Below are positions 1-5,868 of a DNA stretch of 7,920 nt, one piece after another (positions within the stretch are counted from its first letter, which is position 1; each line of letters opens with the position of its first letter). The notes beneath the pieces were generated by a model, which saw only the letters and a program-made list of their open reading frames with translations, was not told where the DNA came from and did not search any database. This DNA is from Thermaerobacter marianensis (GTDB lineage Bacteria > Bacillota > Sulfobacillia > DYIH01). The stretch covers positions 1 to 7,920 of the forward strand of contig DYIH01000074.1 of assembly GCA_020723785.1 (NCBI GenBank). The letters are read 5' to 3'. The position numbers were made by a program, and so were the translations under genes.

Positions 1-1
1 C

Positions 2-316
2 CAGCGCTTCCGGCCCGACCCCCACCTTGGCCAGGATGCTTCGCACGGCGGCCAGGTGCTCATCCTCCCCGTTGTGGGAGGCGCAGCAGACTGCCAGTTC
101 GGCCTCCGTCAGGTCCAGCCGGCCGGCCGCGCCCGTTTCCACCAGTGGCAGGGCCTGCAGCGGCTTGGCCGCCGAACGCATATAGGTGGCATGGTCCGGG
201 TCGCCGGCCCGGTAAACCAGTTCACCCGCCGTGTCGACGACGACGGCGTGGCCGCGGTGCGCCGCCTCGACGACGTCACCGCGCCAGACCCGGACGAGCA
301 CCTCCGCCTGCCGCAC
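2..316 (-). CDS. L-asparaginase II family protein, N-terminal part (runs off left edge)
   Basis: This frame on the minus strand stays open from the TAG that ends the preceding gene (at 404-406) to the window edge, giving 105 codons from a GTG at 316. The product reads VRQAEVLVRVWRGDVVEAAH, followed by recognisable family motifs: RSAAKPLQALPLVE at about residues 47-60 and CASHNGEDEH at about 79-88. These match the N-terminal part of the bacterial L-asparaginase II family (PF06089, Rhizobium etli AnsA type), which hydrolyses asparagine to aspartate and ammonia. It is distinct from the classical AnsB-type fold. A run of seven G (ending in GGTG) six bases before the GTG at 316 could serve as ribosome binding site; a GTG at 301 is the alternative start. 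The gene lies 87 bases after the amidotransferase-like gene on the same strand, so co-transcription is likely. The C-terminal two thirds are outside the window. Confidence 0.88.
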   Translation of the reverse strand, partial: MRQAEVLVRVWRGDVVEAAHRGHAVVVDTAGELVYRAGDPDHATYMRSAAKPLQALPLVETGAAGRLDLTEAELAVCCASHNGEDEHLAAVRSILAKVGVGPEAL

Positions 317-403
317 CAGACACCCCCCCGCATGGTCGCACCATCGCGCGGCACCGCCCTCCGGCTCCAGGCTCCCCTGCCACCGCGCCCGCAGCGGGAC
401 CGG

Positions 404-1159
404 CTACCGGCCGAGGCGCACTTTGGCCACCTCCACCAGCCCCCGGAACAGGCCGAGGAAAGCGGGATCCCGCGCCCACATCGCCTCCGGGTGCCACTGG
501 ACCCCGACGACGAAGGTGTGGACCGTGCTCTCGATGGCCTCGACGATGCCGTCCTCGGCCTCGGCGGTGACGACGAACCCGCGGGCAACCTCCTTCACCG
601 ACTGGTGATGGAAGCTGTTGACCCGGAGCTGGGTGGCGCCGAGCATGGCCGCCACCTTCGATCCCGGCGCGATGGACACACCGTGGGCCGGATACCAGCG
701 CGGCGCCTTCTGCGAGTGCTGAAGGGCGCCCTTGACCTGGCTCGGGATGTCCTGGAACAGGGAGCCGCCGGCGGCCACGTTCAGCACCTGGATGCCCCGG
801 CAGAGGGCCAGCACCGGCAGGTCCGCAGCCAGGGCGGCCCGGACCAGGGCAAGTTCGAAGGCGTCACGGTCGGGGTCGACCCGGCCCAGGGCCGGCAGGG
901 GCTCCTCACCGAAACAGGCCGGGTCCACGTCCACACCCCCGGTGAGCACGAGCCCGTCGAGCCTGGCCACCCATTCGCCGGACGGGATGCCGCCGGACGG
1001 GGCCAGAATGACCGGCGCCCCCCCGGCCTGTTCCACGGAATGGACGTAGGACAAGGGCAGGAAGCAGGACGGTACCATGTCGACCAGGCTGCCACCGAAG
1101 CCGACCTGTTCCGTGTGTATGGTGCCCGCCGTCAGGCCGATCAGCGGAGGCACGGCCAT
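404..1159 (-). CDS. Gamma-glutamyl-gamma-aminobutyrate hydrolase family protein (peptidase C26, class-I glutamine amidotransferase-like)
   Basis: The 251-residue product is a single class-I glutamine-amidotransferase-like domain of the PuuD/peptidase C26 family, which cleaves gamma-glutamyl amide bonds. The nucleophile is Cys120 in LALCRGIQVLN, and the His/Glu pair is His223/Glu225 in VGVQWHPEAMW. GLVLTGGVDVDP at 69-80 and NSFHHQSVKE at 181-190 are typical of the family, and the length is normal. There is no signal peptide, so it should be cytosolic. The true substrate cannot be told from sequence; gamma-glutamyl-GABA is only the named example. The ATG at 1159 has a purine-rich AAGGGGG directly against it, which is too close for a ribosome binding site. 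The GTG two codons later, at 1153, has much better spacing and may be the true start. The gene begins six bases after the toxin gene stops and precedes the asparaginase gene, so two amide hydrolases follow each other. Confidence 0.9.
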   Translation of the reverse strand: MAVPPLIGLTAGTIHTEQVGFGGSLVDMVPSCFLPLSYVHSVEQAGGAPVILAPSGGIPSGEWVARLDGLVLTGGVDVDPACFGEEPLPALGRVDPDRDAFELALVRAALAADLPVLALCRGIQVLNVAAGGSLFQDIPSQVKGALQHSQKAPRWYPAHGVSIAPGSKVAAMLGATQLRVNSFHHQSVKEVARGFVVTAEAEDGIVEAIESTVHTFVVGVQWHPEAMWARDPAFLGLFRGLVEVAKVRLGR

Positions 1160-1165
1160 CCCCCT

Positions 1166-1516
1166 TCAGATTTCGCGCAGGCCCACGCTGATGGCCAGGG
1201 CCTCGTCGACCTGGTTCATAATATCCCCTTCGAGGTGGGCGACCCTCTCGCGGAGCCGGCGCTTGTCAATGGTGCGGATCTGCTCAAGCAGGACGACCGA
1301 GTCCCGGTCCAGGCCGTGGACGGCGGCCTTCAGTTCCACGTGGGTGGGCAGCTTGGCCTTGTCGATCTGGGAGGTGATGGCGGCGGCGATGACCGTGGGG
1401 CTATACTTGTTGCCGACGTCGTTCTGCAGGATCAGCACCGGCCGGACCCCGCCCTGCTCGGAGCCGACCACCGGGCTGAGGTCGGCGAAGAAGATGTCCC
1501 CGCGGCGGACCTGCAC
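1166..1516 (-). CDS. ndoA: Type II toxin EndoA/MazF, sequence-specific mRNA endoribonuclease
   Basis: The 116-residue product closely resembles Bacillus subtilis EndoA (YdcE): RRGDIFFADLSPVVGSEQGG at 4-23, then VRPVLILQND, THVELKAA, DRDSVVLLEQIRTIDK and DEALAISVGL. It is a PemK/MazF-fold RNase that cuts single-stranded mRNA; the B. subtilis enzyme prefers UACAU, but specificity here is not tested. The residues matching catalytic Arg25 and Thr48 of EndoA are present at the same positions. Length equals the family norm. The gene starts with GTG immediately after the antitoxin stop (TAGGTG), with GGGGGCGG inside the antitoxin end as ribosome binding site, so translation is probably coupled to the antitoxin. 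It is intact, so the pair looks functional. The location downstream of alr matches the conserved Bacillus order. Confidence 0.95.
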   Translation of the reverse strand: MQVRRGDIFFADLSPVVGSEQGGVRPVLILQNDVGNKYSPTVIAAAITSQIDKAKLPTHVELKAAVHGLDRDSVVLLEQIRTIDKRRLRERVAHLEGDIMNQVDEALAISVGLREI

Positions 1517-1792
1517 CTATTCCGCCCCCGCCGGCCAATGGAAGGCCCGCGGCGAGGGGTCGCTGTCTACCGCCAGCCCTTCCTCGGCCAGGGCCAGGTT
1601 CAGGGGCGCCATCTCCTGATAACCCGACCTGAGCCGTTCCAGGGTCTGCCGCCTGCGCGCCTCGGATACATACCGGGTCATCGCCTCAAGGATGAACCTG
1701 CTCCGGGAACCCCTCCCGCCGCCGGCCAACACGTCGACCTCCCGAAGCAGGGACAGGGGTAGGCTGACGTTGATCCTCTTCCGCTCGACCAT
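1517..1792 (-). CDS. ndoAI: Antitoxin EndoAI (MazE-like), ribbon-helix-helix family
   Basis: This 91-residue protein (from the ATG at 1792) has a ribbon-helix-helix start, KRINVSLPLSLLREVDVLAG, with a second helix SRSRFILEAMTRYVSEA at about 30-46. The tail RSGYQEMAPLNLALAEE at about 55-71 resembles the part of B. subtilis EndoAI (YdcD) that wraps the toxin. It should neutralise the neighbouring EndoA and, by family behaviour, may bind DNA as a dimer. A GTG at 1804 would add four residues and overlap the end of alr by 11 bases. The ATG at 1792 leaves a single base after the alr stop (TAGGATG) and fits the family start better. GGGGGTG in the end of alr is a possible ribosome binding site. The last residues, about 72-91, are less conserved with the Bacillus protein. 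Confidence 0.9.
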   Translation of the reverse strand: MVERKRINVSLPLSLLREVDVLAGGGRGSRSRFILEAMTRYVSEARRRQTLERLRSGYQEMAPLNLALAEEGLAVDSDPSPRAFHWPAGAE

Positions 1793-1793
1793 C

Positions 1794-2954
1794 CTAACCG
1801 GCACCCCCGACGAATATGCGCGGCACCCGTTTGCCGATGGCGCACAGCACTTCGTAGCTGATGGTCTCCAGCCAGCCGCCCATCGTGTCGGCCGTGACGG
1901 CCTCGTCCCCCTGGCGGCCCAGCAGGACGACCTCGTCCCCGGGCCGCACCGGGCCGGCCTCGCTGACGTTGACGACGATCTGGTCCATGCACACCCGGCC
2001 TACCACCGGCACCCGCCGGCCGTTGACCAGCACCTGCCCCCGGCCGCCGGAAAGCCTCCGGCTGAACCCGTCGGCATAGCCCACCGGCAGGGTCGCCAGC
2101 CGTTCCGCCCGCCGGGTCACGTAGGTCCGGCCGTAGCTGACGGTGGTGCCCGCCGGCACCTCCTTGACCTGGGCCACCCGGGTCACCCACGTCAGAGCCG
2201 GGCGCAGGTCCGGGACCCCGGGCCGCGCCGGCCCTTCGGCCCCGGCCGGGTGGTAGCCGTAGAGGCTGATACCGGGCCGGACCAGGTCCAGGTGCGACTC
2301 GGGAACACCCCAGATGGCGCCGCTGTTGGCTGCATGCCGGACGGCGAACGCGATACCTTCCCGTTTCAACCGCCGGATCAGACCGTCGAAGCGCTCCAGC
2401 TGCCCGAGCGTGAAGTCCCGGTCGGACTCGGAGGCCGCGAAGTGGGTGTAGATCCCCTCCACGTCCAGGGCGCTCCGGCGGACGATCCTCTCGATGGCCC
2501 GGGGCGTCCCCGGGTCGCCCTCCGGCAGGCCCAGCCGGCCCATGCCGGTATCCACCTTGATGTGCACCCGGACCCGCCGCCTGAGGCGGACCGCCGTCTC
2601 CTGGAGTGCTTCGGCGTCGGCTACCGAAAAAAGCGTCAGGTCCAGGTGATGGGCCAGGGCCAGTGCCATCTGGCCCGGCGGCGTCCAGCCCATGACCAGC
2701 ACCGGGGCGTCGATCCCCGCCTCCCGCAGGGCGACGCCCTCTTCCACGATGGCCACGGCCAGCCGGCTCGCCCCTGCCGCCAGCGCCGCCCTCGCCACCG
2801 GATTCGCGCCGTGGCCGTAGCCGTCGGCCTTGACCACGGCCATCACCCCGGTCCGCTGCCCGACGGCCTCGCGGATCAGGCGCACGTTGTGAGCAATGCA
2901 GTCCAGGTTGACCAATGCCCGGGTCGGGCGCGTTTCCATATCGGGCGGATTCAT
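1794..2954 (-). CDS. alr: Alanine racemase (PLP-dependent)
   Basis: The product interconverts L- and D-alanine, supplying D-alanine for peptidoglycan; in spore formers Alr also affects germination because L-alanine is a common germinant. From the ATG at 2954 it has 386 residues, near the family length. The PLP lysine is Lys42 in MAVVKADGYGHG, at the N-terminal barrel. The catalytic tyrosine from the C-terminal domain is Tyr274 in TTVSYGRTYV. Also visible are VHIKVDTGMGRLG, RHAANSGAI, VRPGISLYGY, LPVGYADGF and GRVCMDQIVV. The start is uncertain. ATG 2954 has AGGAG touching it. An in-frame TTG at 2987 has AAGGA three bases upstream and would give 397 residues. ATG 2939 gives METRPTRALVNLD, closest to the usual family start. 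The gene follows the NAD(P)HX repair gene after about 80 bases and runs straight into the antitoxin gene. Confidence 0.95.
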   Translation of the reverse strand: MNPPDMETRPTRALVNLDCIAHNVRLIREAVGQRTGVMAVVKADGYGHGANPVARAALAAGASRLAVAIVEEGVALREAGIDAPVLVMGWTPPGQMALALAHHLDLTLFSVADAEALQETAVRLRRRVRVHIKVDTGMGRLGLPEGDPGTPRAIERIVRRSALDVEGIYTHFAASESDRDFTLGQLERFDGLIRRLKREGIAFAVRHAANSGAIWGVPESHLDLVRPGISLYGYHPAGAEGPARPGVPDLRPALTWVTRVAQVKEVPAGTTVSYGRTYVTRRAERLATLPVGYADGFSRRLSGGRGQVLVNGRRVPVVGRVCMDQIVVNVSEAGPVRPGDEVVLLGRQGDEAVTADTMGGWLETISYEVLCAIGKRVPRIFVGGAG

Positions 2955-2984
2955 CTCCTGACGCGACCATTTCTCGGTCAGGAG
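2955..2984 (-). promoter_or_regulatory. Inverted repeat in the alr leader, over the candidate ribosome binding site
   Basis: CTCCTGAC at 2955-2962 and GTCAGGAG at 2977-2984 form a perfect 8-base inverted repeat with a 14-base loop. In the minus-strand transcript the downstream arm contains AGGAG, directly before the ATG at 2954. A competing inner pairing GACC/GGTC is also possible. If translation starts at 2954 or 2939 the hairpin would hide that purine motif. If it starts at the TTG at 2987 the repeat lies inside the coding sequence and may mean nothing. There is no T-run, so it is not a terminator. Confidence 0.35.
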
Positions 2985-3036
2985 CAAAAATCCTTCGTCA
3001 CCGCCTGCCGCGGGTCGCCGCCGGGCGCATTTAGGT

Positions 3037-4761
3037 TTATTCCCGCGCCGGCGGTTTTAGAAGGCGGAAAGCGGCGCCGAGGAAGTTCGGCAGGTCGCCG
3101 GCCACCAACGCCCGCTCACCGCTGGCGGCGGCTGCCAGGTCGCCGGCCTTGCCGTGCACGTAAACCCCGGCGAGAGCGGCCTCCAGCGGCCCGGCCCCCT
3201 GGGCCAGAAGCCCGGCGATCACACCGGTCAGCACGTCGCCGCTCCCGGCGGTGGCCATGCCGCTGTTGCCCGTCGGGTTCACCCAGAGTCGTCCGTCCGG
3301 GTTGGCCACCAGAGTGCGCGCGCCTTTGAGCAGGCACACGCAGCGGCCCCGACGCGCGGCCTCCCGGACCACCCCCGCCCGGTCCGCTTGGACTTGCGCC
3401 ACGTTCCGGCGCAGAAGGCGGGCCATTTCGCCTGGGTGGGGGGTGAGCACGACCGGACCCCGGCAGGCGGCGACCGCCTCGAGGTCGAGCAGGTTCAGGC
3501 CGTCGGCGTCCAGGACCAGCGGCTTCTCCGTTTCGGATACCAGGCGGCGCAGCAGCACCCCTGCCGGCTCACCGCGCCCCAGCCCCGGCCCGGCGGCGAT
3601 CACGTCGGCCATGGCCACGAGCTCGGCCAGGCCCGGCCAGGCTTCTTGGGAGAAACCGCCTTCCGGCGAGGCCGGCAGCGGCCGCACCATGACCTCGGTC
3701 AGCCTGGCCGCCAGGGCCTCGGCCACCGGGACCGGCGCCGCCACGGTCACCAGGCCGGCCCCGGCCCGCAGGGCGCCCATCGCGGCCAGGGCCGGCGCGC
3801 CGGCGTAGCCGACCGAACCGGCCACCACCAGCACGTGGCCGAAGGTGCCCTTGTGGCCGTCGGGCGGACGGGGCGGCAGAAGGGTGGCCACGTCGTCCGG
3901 GGTGAGCATGCGGGCCATGGCGTTCTGGCGGCGCACCGCCTCGTCGGGGATGCCGATGTCGGCCACCCGCACCTCCCCGGCGTAGGCCGCACCGGGATAT
4001 AGTGCCAGGCCCAGCTTGGCCCGGCAGAAGGTGACCGTCACCGCCGCCCGAACGCAGGGGCCGTCAACCCGGCCGCTGTCGGCGTCCAGCCCCGAGGGGA
4101 CGTCCACGGCCAGGATCGGCCGGCCGGCGGCGTTGGCCGCCTCGATGGCCGAGGCCATGGGTCCCTCGACGGCCCCGCGAACGCCGGTACCCAGGAGGGC
4201 ATCCACGATCAGGTCGGCCGCCCCGAGGCGCAAGGCGACCCCCACCGGCAGGTCCTCCCCCACCACCAGGCGGGGCGCGCCCAGGTCGCCCAGGAGTCGC
4301 CAGCCGGCCCCCGGCGCCTCGCCCAGACATTTGGGATCGCCGAATAGGAGGACCTCGACGGCGCAGCCCCATTCGTGCAGATAGCGGGCTGCCACCAGGC
4401 CGTCGCCGCCGTTGTTCCCCCGGCCGGCCAGGACGACGACGCGGAAGCCGGCCAGGCTGTTGGACCGGCCCTGGACCATGGGCCAGAGGTCCGGCGCTGC
4501 TGCGGTATCCGGCCTCACCGCGCACGACACAACAGCGCCCGGACGCCCCGCGCCAACGGCGCCAAACCCGCCGCCCCCCCCGGCTTCCGCCAGCATCTCC
4601 GCCGCCACCCGCGCCACTTGGAACCCGGCCTGCTCCATCAACAGCCGCACCGGCAGGCCGAACTCCCCGGCGGCGCGGAGGTCAACGGCGCGCATCTCCT
4701 CAGCCGTCAACAGTTCCACGGGACGAAGCACCCCCGCCGTCGGTGCGGATATAAGAGCCAT
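3037..4761 (-). CDS. nnr: Bifunctional NAD(P)H-hydrate epimerase / ADP-dependent NAD(P)H-hydrate dehydratase
   Basis: This is the NAD(P)HX repair enzyme (YjeF family). The N-terminal domain epimerises R-NAD(P)HX and the C-terminal ribokinase-like domain dehydrates S-NAD(P)HX back to NAD(P)H using ADP. Numbered from the ATG at 4761 (574 residues), the epimerase half shows LLTAEEMRAVD at 17-27, GRGNNGGDGL at 113-122 and VDVPSGLDADSG at 219-230. The dehydratase half shows KGTFGHVLVVAGS at 304-316, GPGLGRG at 391-397, LDADGLNLL at 417-425, LTPHPGEMARLL at 439-450 and NSGMATAGSGDVLTG at 499-513, with Asp509 the expected catalytic aspartate. Residues about 61-105 are a Gly/Ala-rich insert not usual for the family. 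The start is unsure: ATG 4761 overlaps the upstream regulator gene by 62 bases, GTG 4719 gives the family-like MELLTAEEMRAVD, and ATG 4695 avoids overlap. The open frame extends to 4947, but that part reads as an out-of-frame shadow of the regulator. alr follows. Confidence 0.93.
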   Translation of the reverse strand: MALISAPTAGVLRPVELLTAEEMRAVDLRAAGEFGLPVRLLMEQAGFQVARVAAEMLAEAGGGGGFGAVGAGRPGAVVSCAVRPDTAAAPDLWPMVQGRSNSLAGFRVVVLAGRGNNGGDGLVAARYLHEWGCAVEVLLFGDPKCLGEAPGAGWRLLGDLGAPRLVVGEDLPVGVALRLGAADLIVDALLGTGVRGAVEGPMASAIEAANAAGRPILAVDVPSGLDADSGRVDGPCVRAAVTVTFCRAKLGLALYPGAAYAGEVRVADIGIPDEAVRRQNAMARMLTPDDVATLLPPRPPDGHKGTFGHVLVVAGSVGYAGAPALAAMGALRAGAGLVTVAAPVPVAEALAARLTEVMVRPLPASPEGGFSQEAWPGLAELVAMADVIAAGPGLGRGEPAGVLLRRLVSETEKPLVLDADGLNLLDLEAVAACRGPVVLTPHPGEMARLLRRNVAQVQADRAGVVREAARRGRCVCLLKGARTLVANPDGRLWVNPTGNSGMATAGSGDVLTGVIAGLLAQGAGPLEAALAGVYVHGKAGDLAAAASGERALVAGDLPNFLGAAFRLLKPPARE

Positions 4762-5098
4762 ACCCTGTCCACCGAGCCAGCCCCTTGATCTCCAAAAAGA
4801 CCAAGTTCGAGAGCACCTTGCTGATGTGCAAGCCGGTGCGGGCAACCAGTTGATCGGGGTGCAGCGGGGTCGTTCCCAGAGCGTCCAGCAGCCTGGTCTC
4901 TTCTTCGGAAAGATCGACCGGATGGGAAGCGGGCGGACCCGTCTCATGAGCCTTCGTCACGGCTTCGGGCAGCATCACCCGCCGGAGCACCAGATGGTCC
5001 CCTTCCACCACCGCGACGAGGAGGTCACCGTCCCGCCACCCCAGGCGGTCCCGCACCGCTTTCGGAAGCACCAACTCCCCCCGCCGCCTGATCCTCAT
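4700..5098 (-). CDS. AbrB/SpoVT-type DNA-binding domain fused to a DprA-type winged helix
   Basis: The product, 132 residues from the ATG at 5098, joins two DNA-binding modules. Residues 1-40 (RRRGELVLPKAVRDRLGW, then GDLLVAVVEGDHLVLRR) match the AbrB/MazE/SpoVT swapped-hairpin domain, with the usual G-x-x-x-LPK-x-x-R-x-x-LG pattern. Residues about 63-118 (LSEEETRLLDALGTTPLHPD, then QLVARTGLHISKVLSNLVFL and EIKGLARWTGYGSYIR) look like the winged helix at the C-terminus of the DNA-processing protein DprA. A 20-residue linker separates them. No other DprA part is present. It is most likely a small transcription factor, perhaps autoregulatory, and it sits immediately upstream of the NAD(P)HX repair gene, overlapping it. 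In-frame TTG codons at 5107 and 5101 could extend the start by one to three residues. The last 14 residues are Gly/Ser-rich and lie in the overlap. Target genes cannot be read from the sequence. Confidence 0.85.
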   Translation of the reverse strand: MRIRRRGELVLPKAVRDRLGWRDGDLLVAVVEGDHLVLRRVMLPEAVTKAHETGPPASHPVDLSEEETRLLDALGTTPLHPDQLVARTGLHISKVLSNLVFLEIKGLARWTGYGSYIRTDGGGASSRGTVDG

Positions 5099-5121
5099 CA
5101 ACCGCAAGCCCCGTCCCCCCT

Positions 5122-5143
5122 ACATGAACGAAACATGAACGAA
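5122..5143. promoter_or_regulatory. Two tandem 11-bp direct repeats, candidate operator
   Basis: ACATGAACGAA occurs twice in perfect head-to-tail order, at 5122-5132 and 5133-5143, beginning 24 bases upstream of the regulator's ATG. The 11-base spacing places both copies on nearly the same face of the helix, as is common for protein binding sites. It could be the autoregulatory operator of the AbrB-type protein. No convincing sigma-A promoter was identified nearby, and a chance duplication is possible since other tandem duplications crowd this locus. Confidence 0.4.
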
Positions 5144-5219
5144 GCCGATCCAAGCCCCGTTTCTGGTCCACCTTTCAGGCTATGACCAACACATCTCCGG
5201 GCCGGACCTCGCCTCCGGA

Positions 5220-5263
5220 CAAGGCGGAAAAGGTGGAAAAGGTGGAAAAGGTGGAAAATCGGA
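5220..5263. repeat. 9-bp tandem array (AAAGGTGGA), about 4-5 units
   Basis: Three perfect head-to-tail copies of AAAGGTGGA occupy 5229-5255, flanked by degenerate copies (CAAGGCGGA before, AAATCGG after). The array is in the 206-base gap between acpS and the AbrB-type gene. It is strand-asymmetric: purine-rich on the plus strand, so the minus-strand transcript would carry a C/U-rich tract. No gene was recognised in the gap, and all reading frames through the array are low-complexity. Copy number may vary between strains. Confidence 0.8.
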
Positions 5264-5304
5264 CAACCGGTAGATCTATGAACGTCTTTCGCCAGTTCAC
5301 GGCT

Positions 5305-5838
5305 TCAGGCGCCGTCACGGCTAACCACCGACCGCTCCGGCGCCGCGCCCTCCTCCGCCGACCGCTCCGGCGCCGCGCCCTCCTCCGCCGACCGCTCCGG
5401 CGCCGCGCCCCCGGCCACCGCCACGGCGGCGGCATATGCACGCGTGTGGGTGATGCTCACATGGATGGCCGCCACGCCGCGGCGCGATGCTGTCTCGGCC
5501 AGGCGGCCGCCAAGGACCACCACCGGCCGGCCAAACGGATCACGGCCCACCTCGACGTCCTGCCAACGCCCCGCCCGCAGACCGGTGCCCAGGGCCTTGA
5601 ACACCGCCTCCTTGGCCGCAAACCGGCCGGCGACCCGTTGGCTGGCCAGCGGGCCGATACCGGCCGGATCCTGTTCGACGAGTCCGAGCAAACAACGTTC
5701 GTTTGCCGTGAAGACCCGCCGCAGGAAACGGTCGCCGCGCCGCCGCAGCACACCGGCCACCCGCCCGACCTCCACGACGTCCATGCCGACACCGCAAACG
5801 GCGCCGGGAACGACAGGAGCGTTATCGCCATGAACCAA
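5305..5838 (-). CDS. acpS: Holo-[acyl-carrier-protein] synthase with repetitive C-terminal tail
   Basis: AcpS transfers 4'-phosphopantetheine from CoA to acyl carrier protein, making it active for fatty acid synthesis. Numbered from the TTG at 5838 (177 residues), the core begins VCGVGMDVVEVGRV, with metal-binding Asp20, and contains RFAAKEAVFKALGTG with Glu77. It ends HVSITHTRAYAAAVAV near residue 142. This core has the usual length of about 120. Two things are odd. The C-terminus carries some 34 extra residues built from the decapeptide AAPERSAEEG, encoded by a 30-bp tandem repeat. The N-terminus has no ATG close to the core. TTG 5838, with AAGGTGGGA at a fair distance upstream, is the nearest start, but the frame is open to an ATG at 6003, which would add 55 low-complexity residues. 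The latter seems unlikely given repeats there. The gene heads the minus-strand cluster and is divergent from gerA. Confidence 0.92.
   Translation of the reverse strand: MVHGDNAPVVPGAVCGVGMDVVEVGRVAGVLRRRGDRFLRRVFTANERCLLGLVEQDPAGIGPLASQRVAGRFAAKEAVFKALGTGLRAGRWQDVEVGRDPFGRPVVVLGGRLAETASRRGVAAIHVSITHTRAYAAAVAVAGGAAPERSAEEGAAPERSAEEGAAPERSVVSRDGA
5329..5410. repeat. 30-bp tandem repeat, 2.7 copies, inside the acpS 3' end
   Basis: A 30-base unit starting CGACCGCTCCGGCGCCGCGC is repeated at 5329-5358 and 5359-5388, with a 22-base partial third copy at 5389-5410; the copies are identical. The unit length is a multiple of three, so the acpS frame is kept, and it encodes a repeated AAPERSAEEG in the C-terminal tail. 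Exact identity between copies suggests recent duplication by replication slippage. Confidence 0.92.
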
Positions 5839-5868
5839 GCGGGATCCCACCTTTCCCTCCACCTCCCT

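Noticed and set aside
56..1762. Plus-strand open frame of 568 codons opposite the asparaginase, hydrolase, toxin and antitoxin genes
   Set aside because: It is the antisense of four recognisable genes; the product is Arg/Gly/Pro/His-rich without any family motif. High GC content leaves stop codons rare on the opposite strand.
1678..2970. Minus-strand open frame of 430 codons overlapping alr in another frame
   Set aside because: It shares the strand and region with alr, whose catalytic Lys and Tyr motifs are intact; this frame gives only Gly/Arg-rich sequence.
1692..3329. Plus-strand open frame of 545 codons opposite alr and part of the NAD(P)HX repair gene
   Set aside because: Antisense of alr and the dehydratase domain, low-complexity product, no plausible domain.
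4762..4947. Upstream extension of the NAD(P)HX repair frame to 4947 (636 residues)
   Set aside because: The first 62 residues are the out-of-frame reading of the AbrB-winged-helix gene and have no similarity to the enzyme family.
5220..5410. CRISPR-like array
   Set aside because: The units are directly adjacent with no unique spacers, so these are simple tandem repeats.
5175..5441. Minus-strand frame of 88 codons ending GGEVRPGDVLVIA
   Set aside because: It overlaps the end of acpS in another frame and consists of Arg-rich and FST repeats derived from the arrays; the ending alone is not enough to support a gene.
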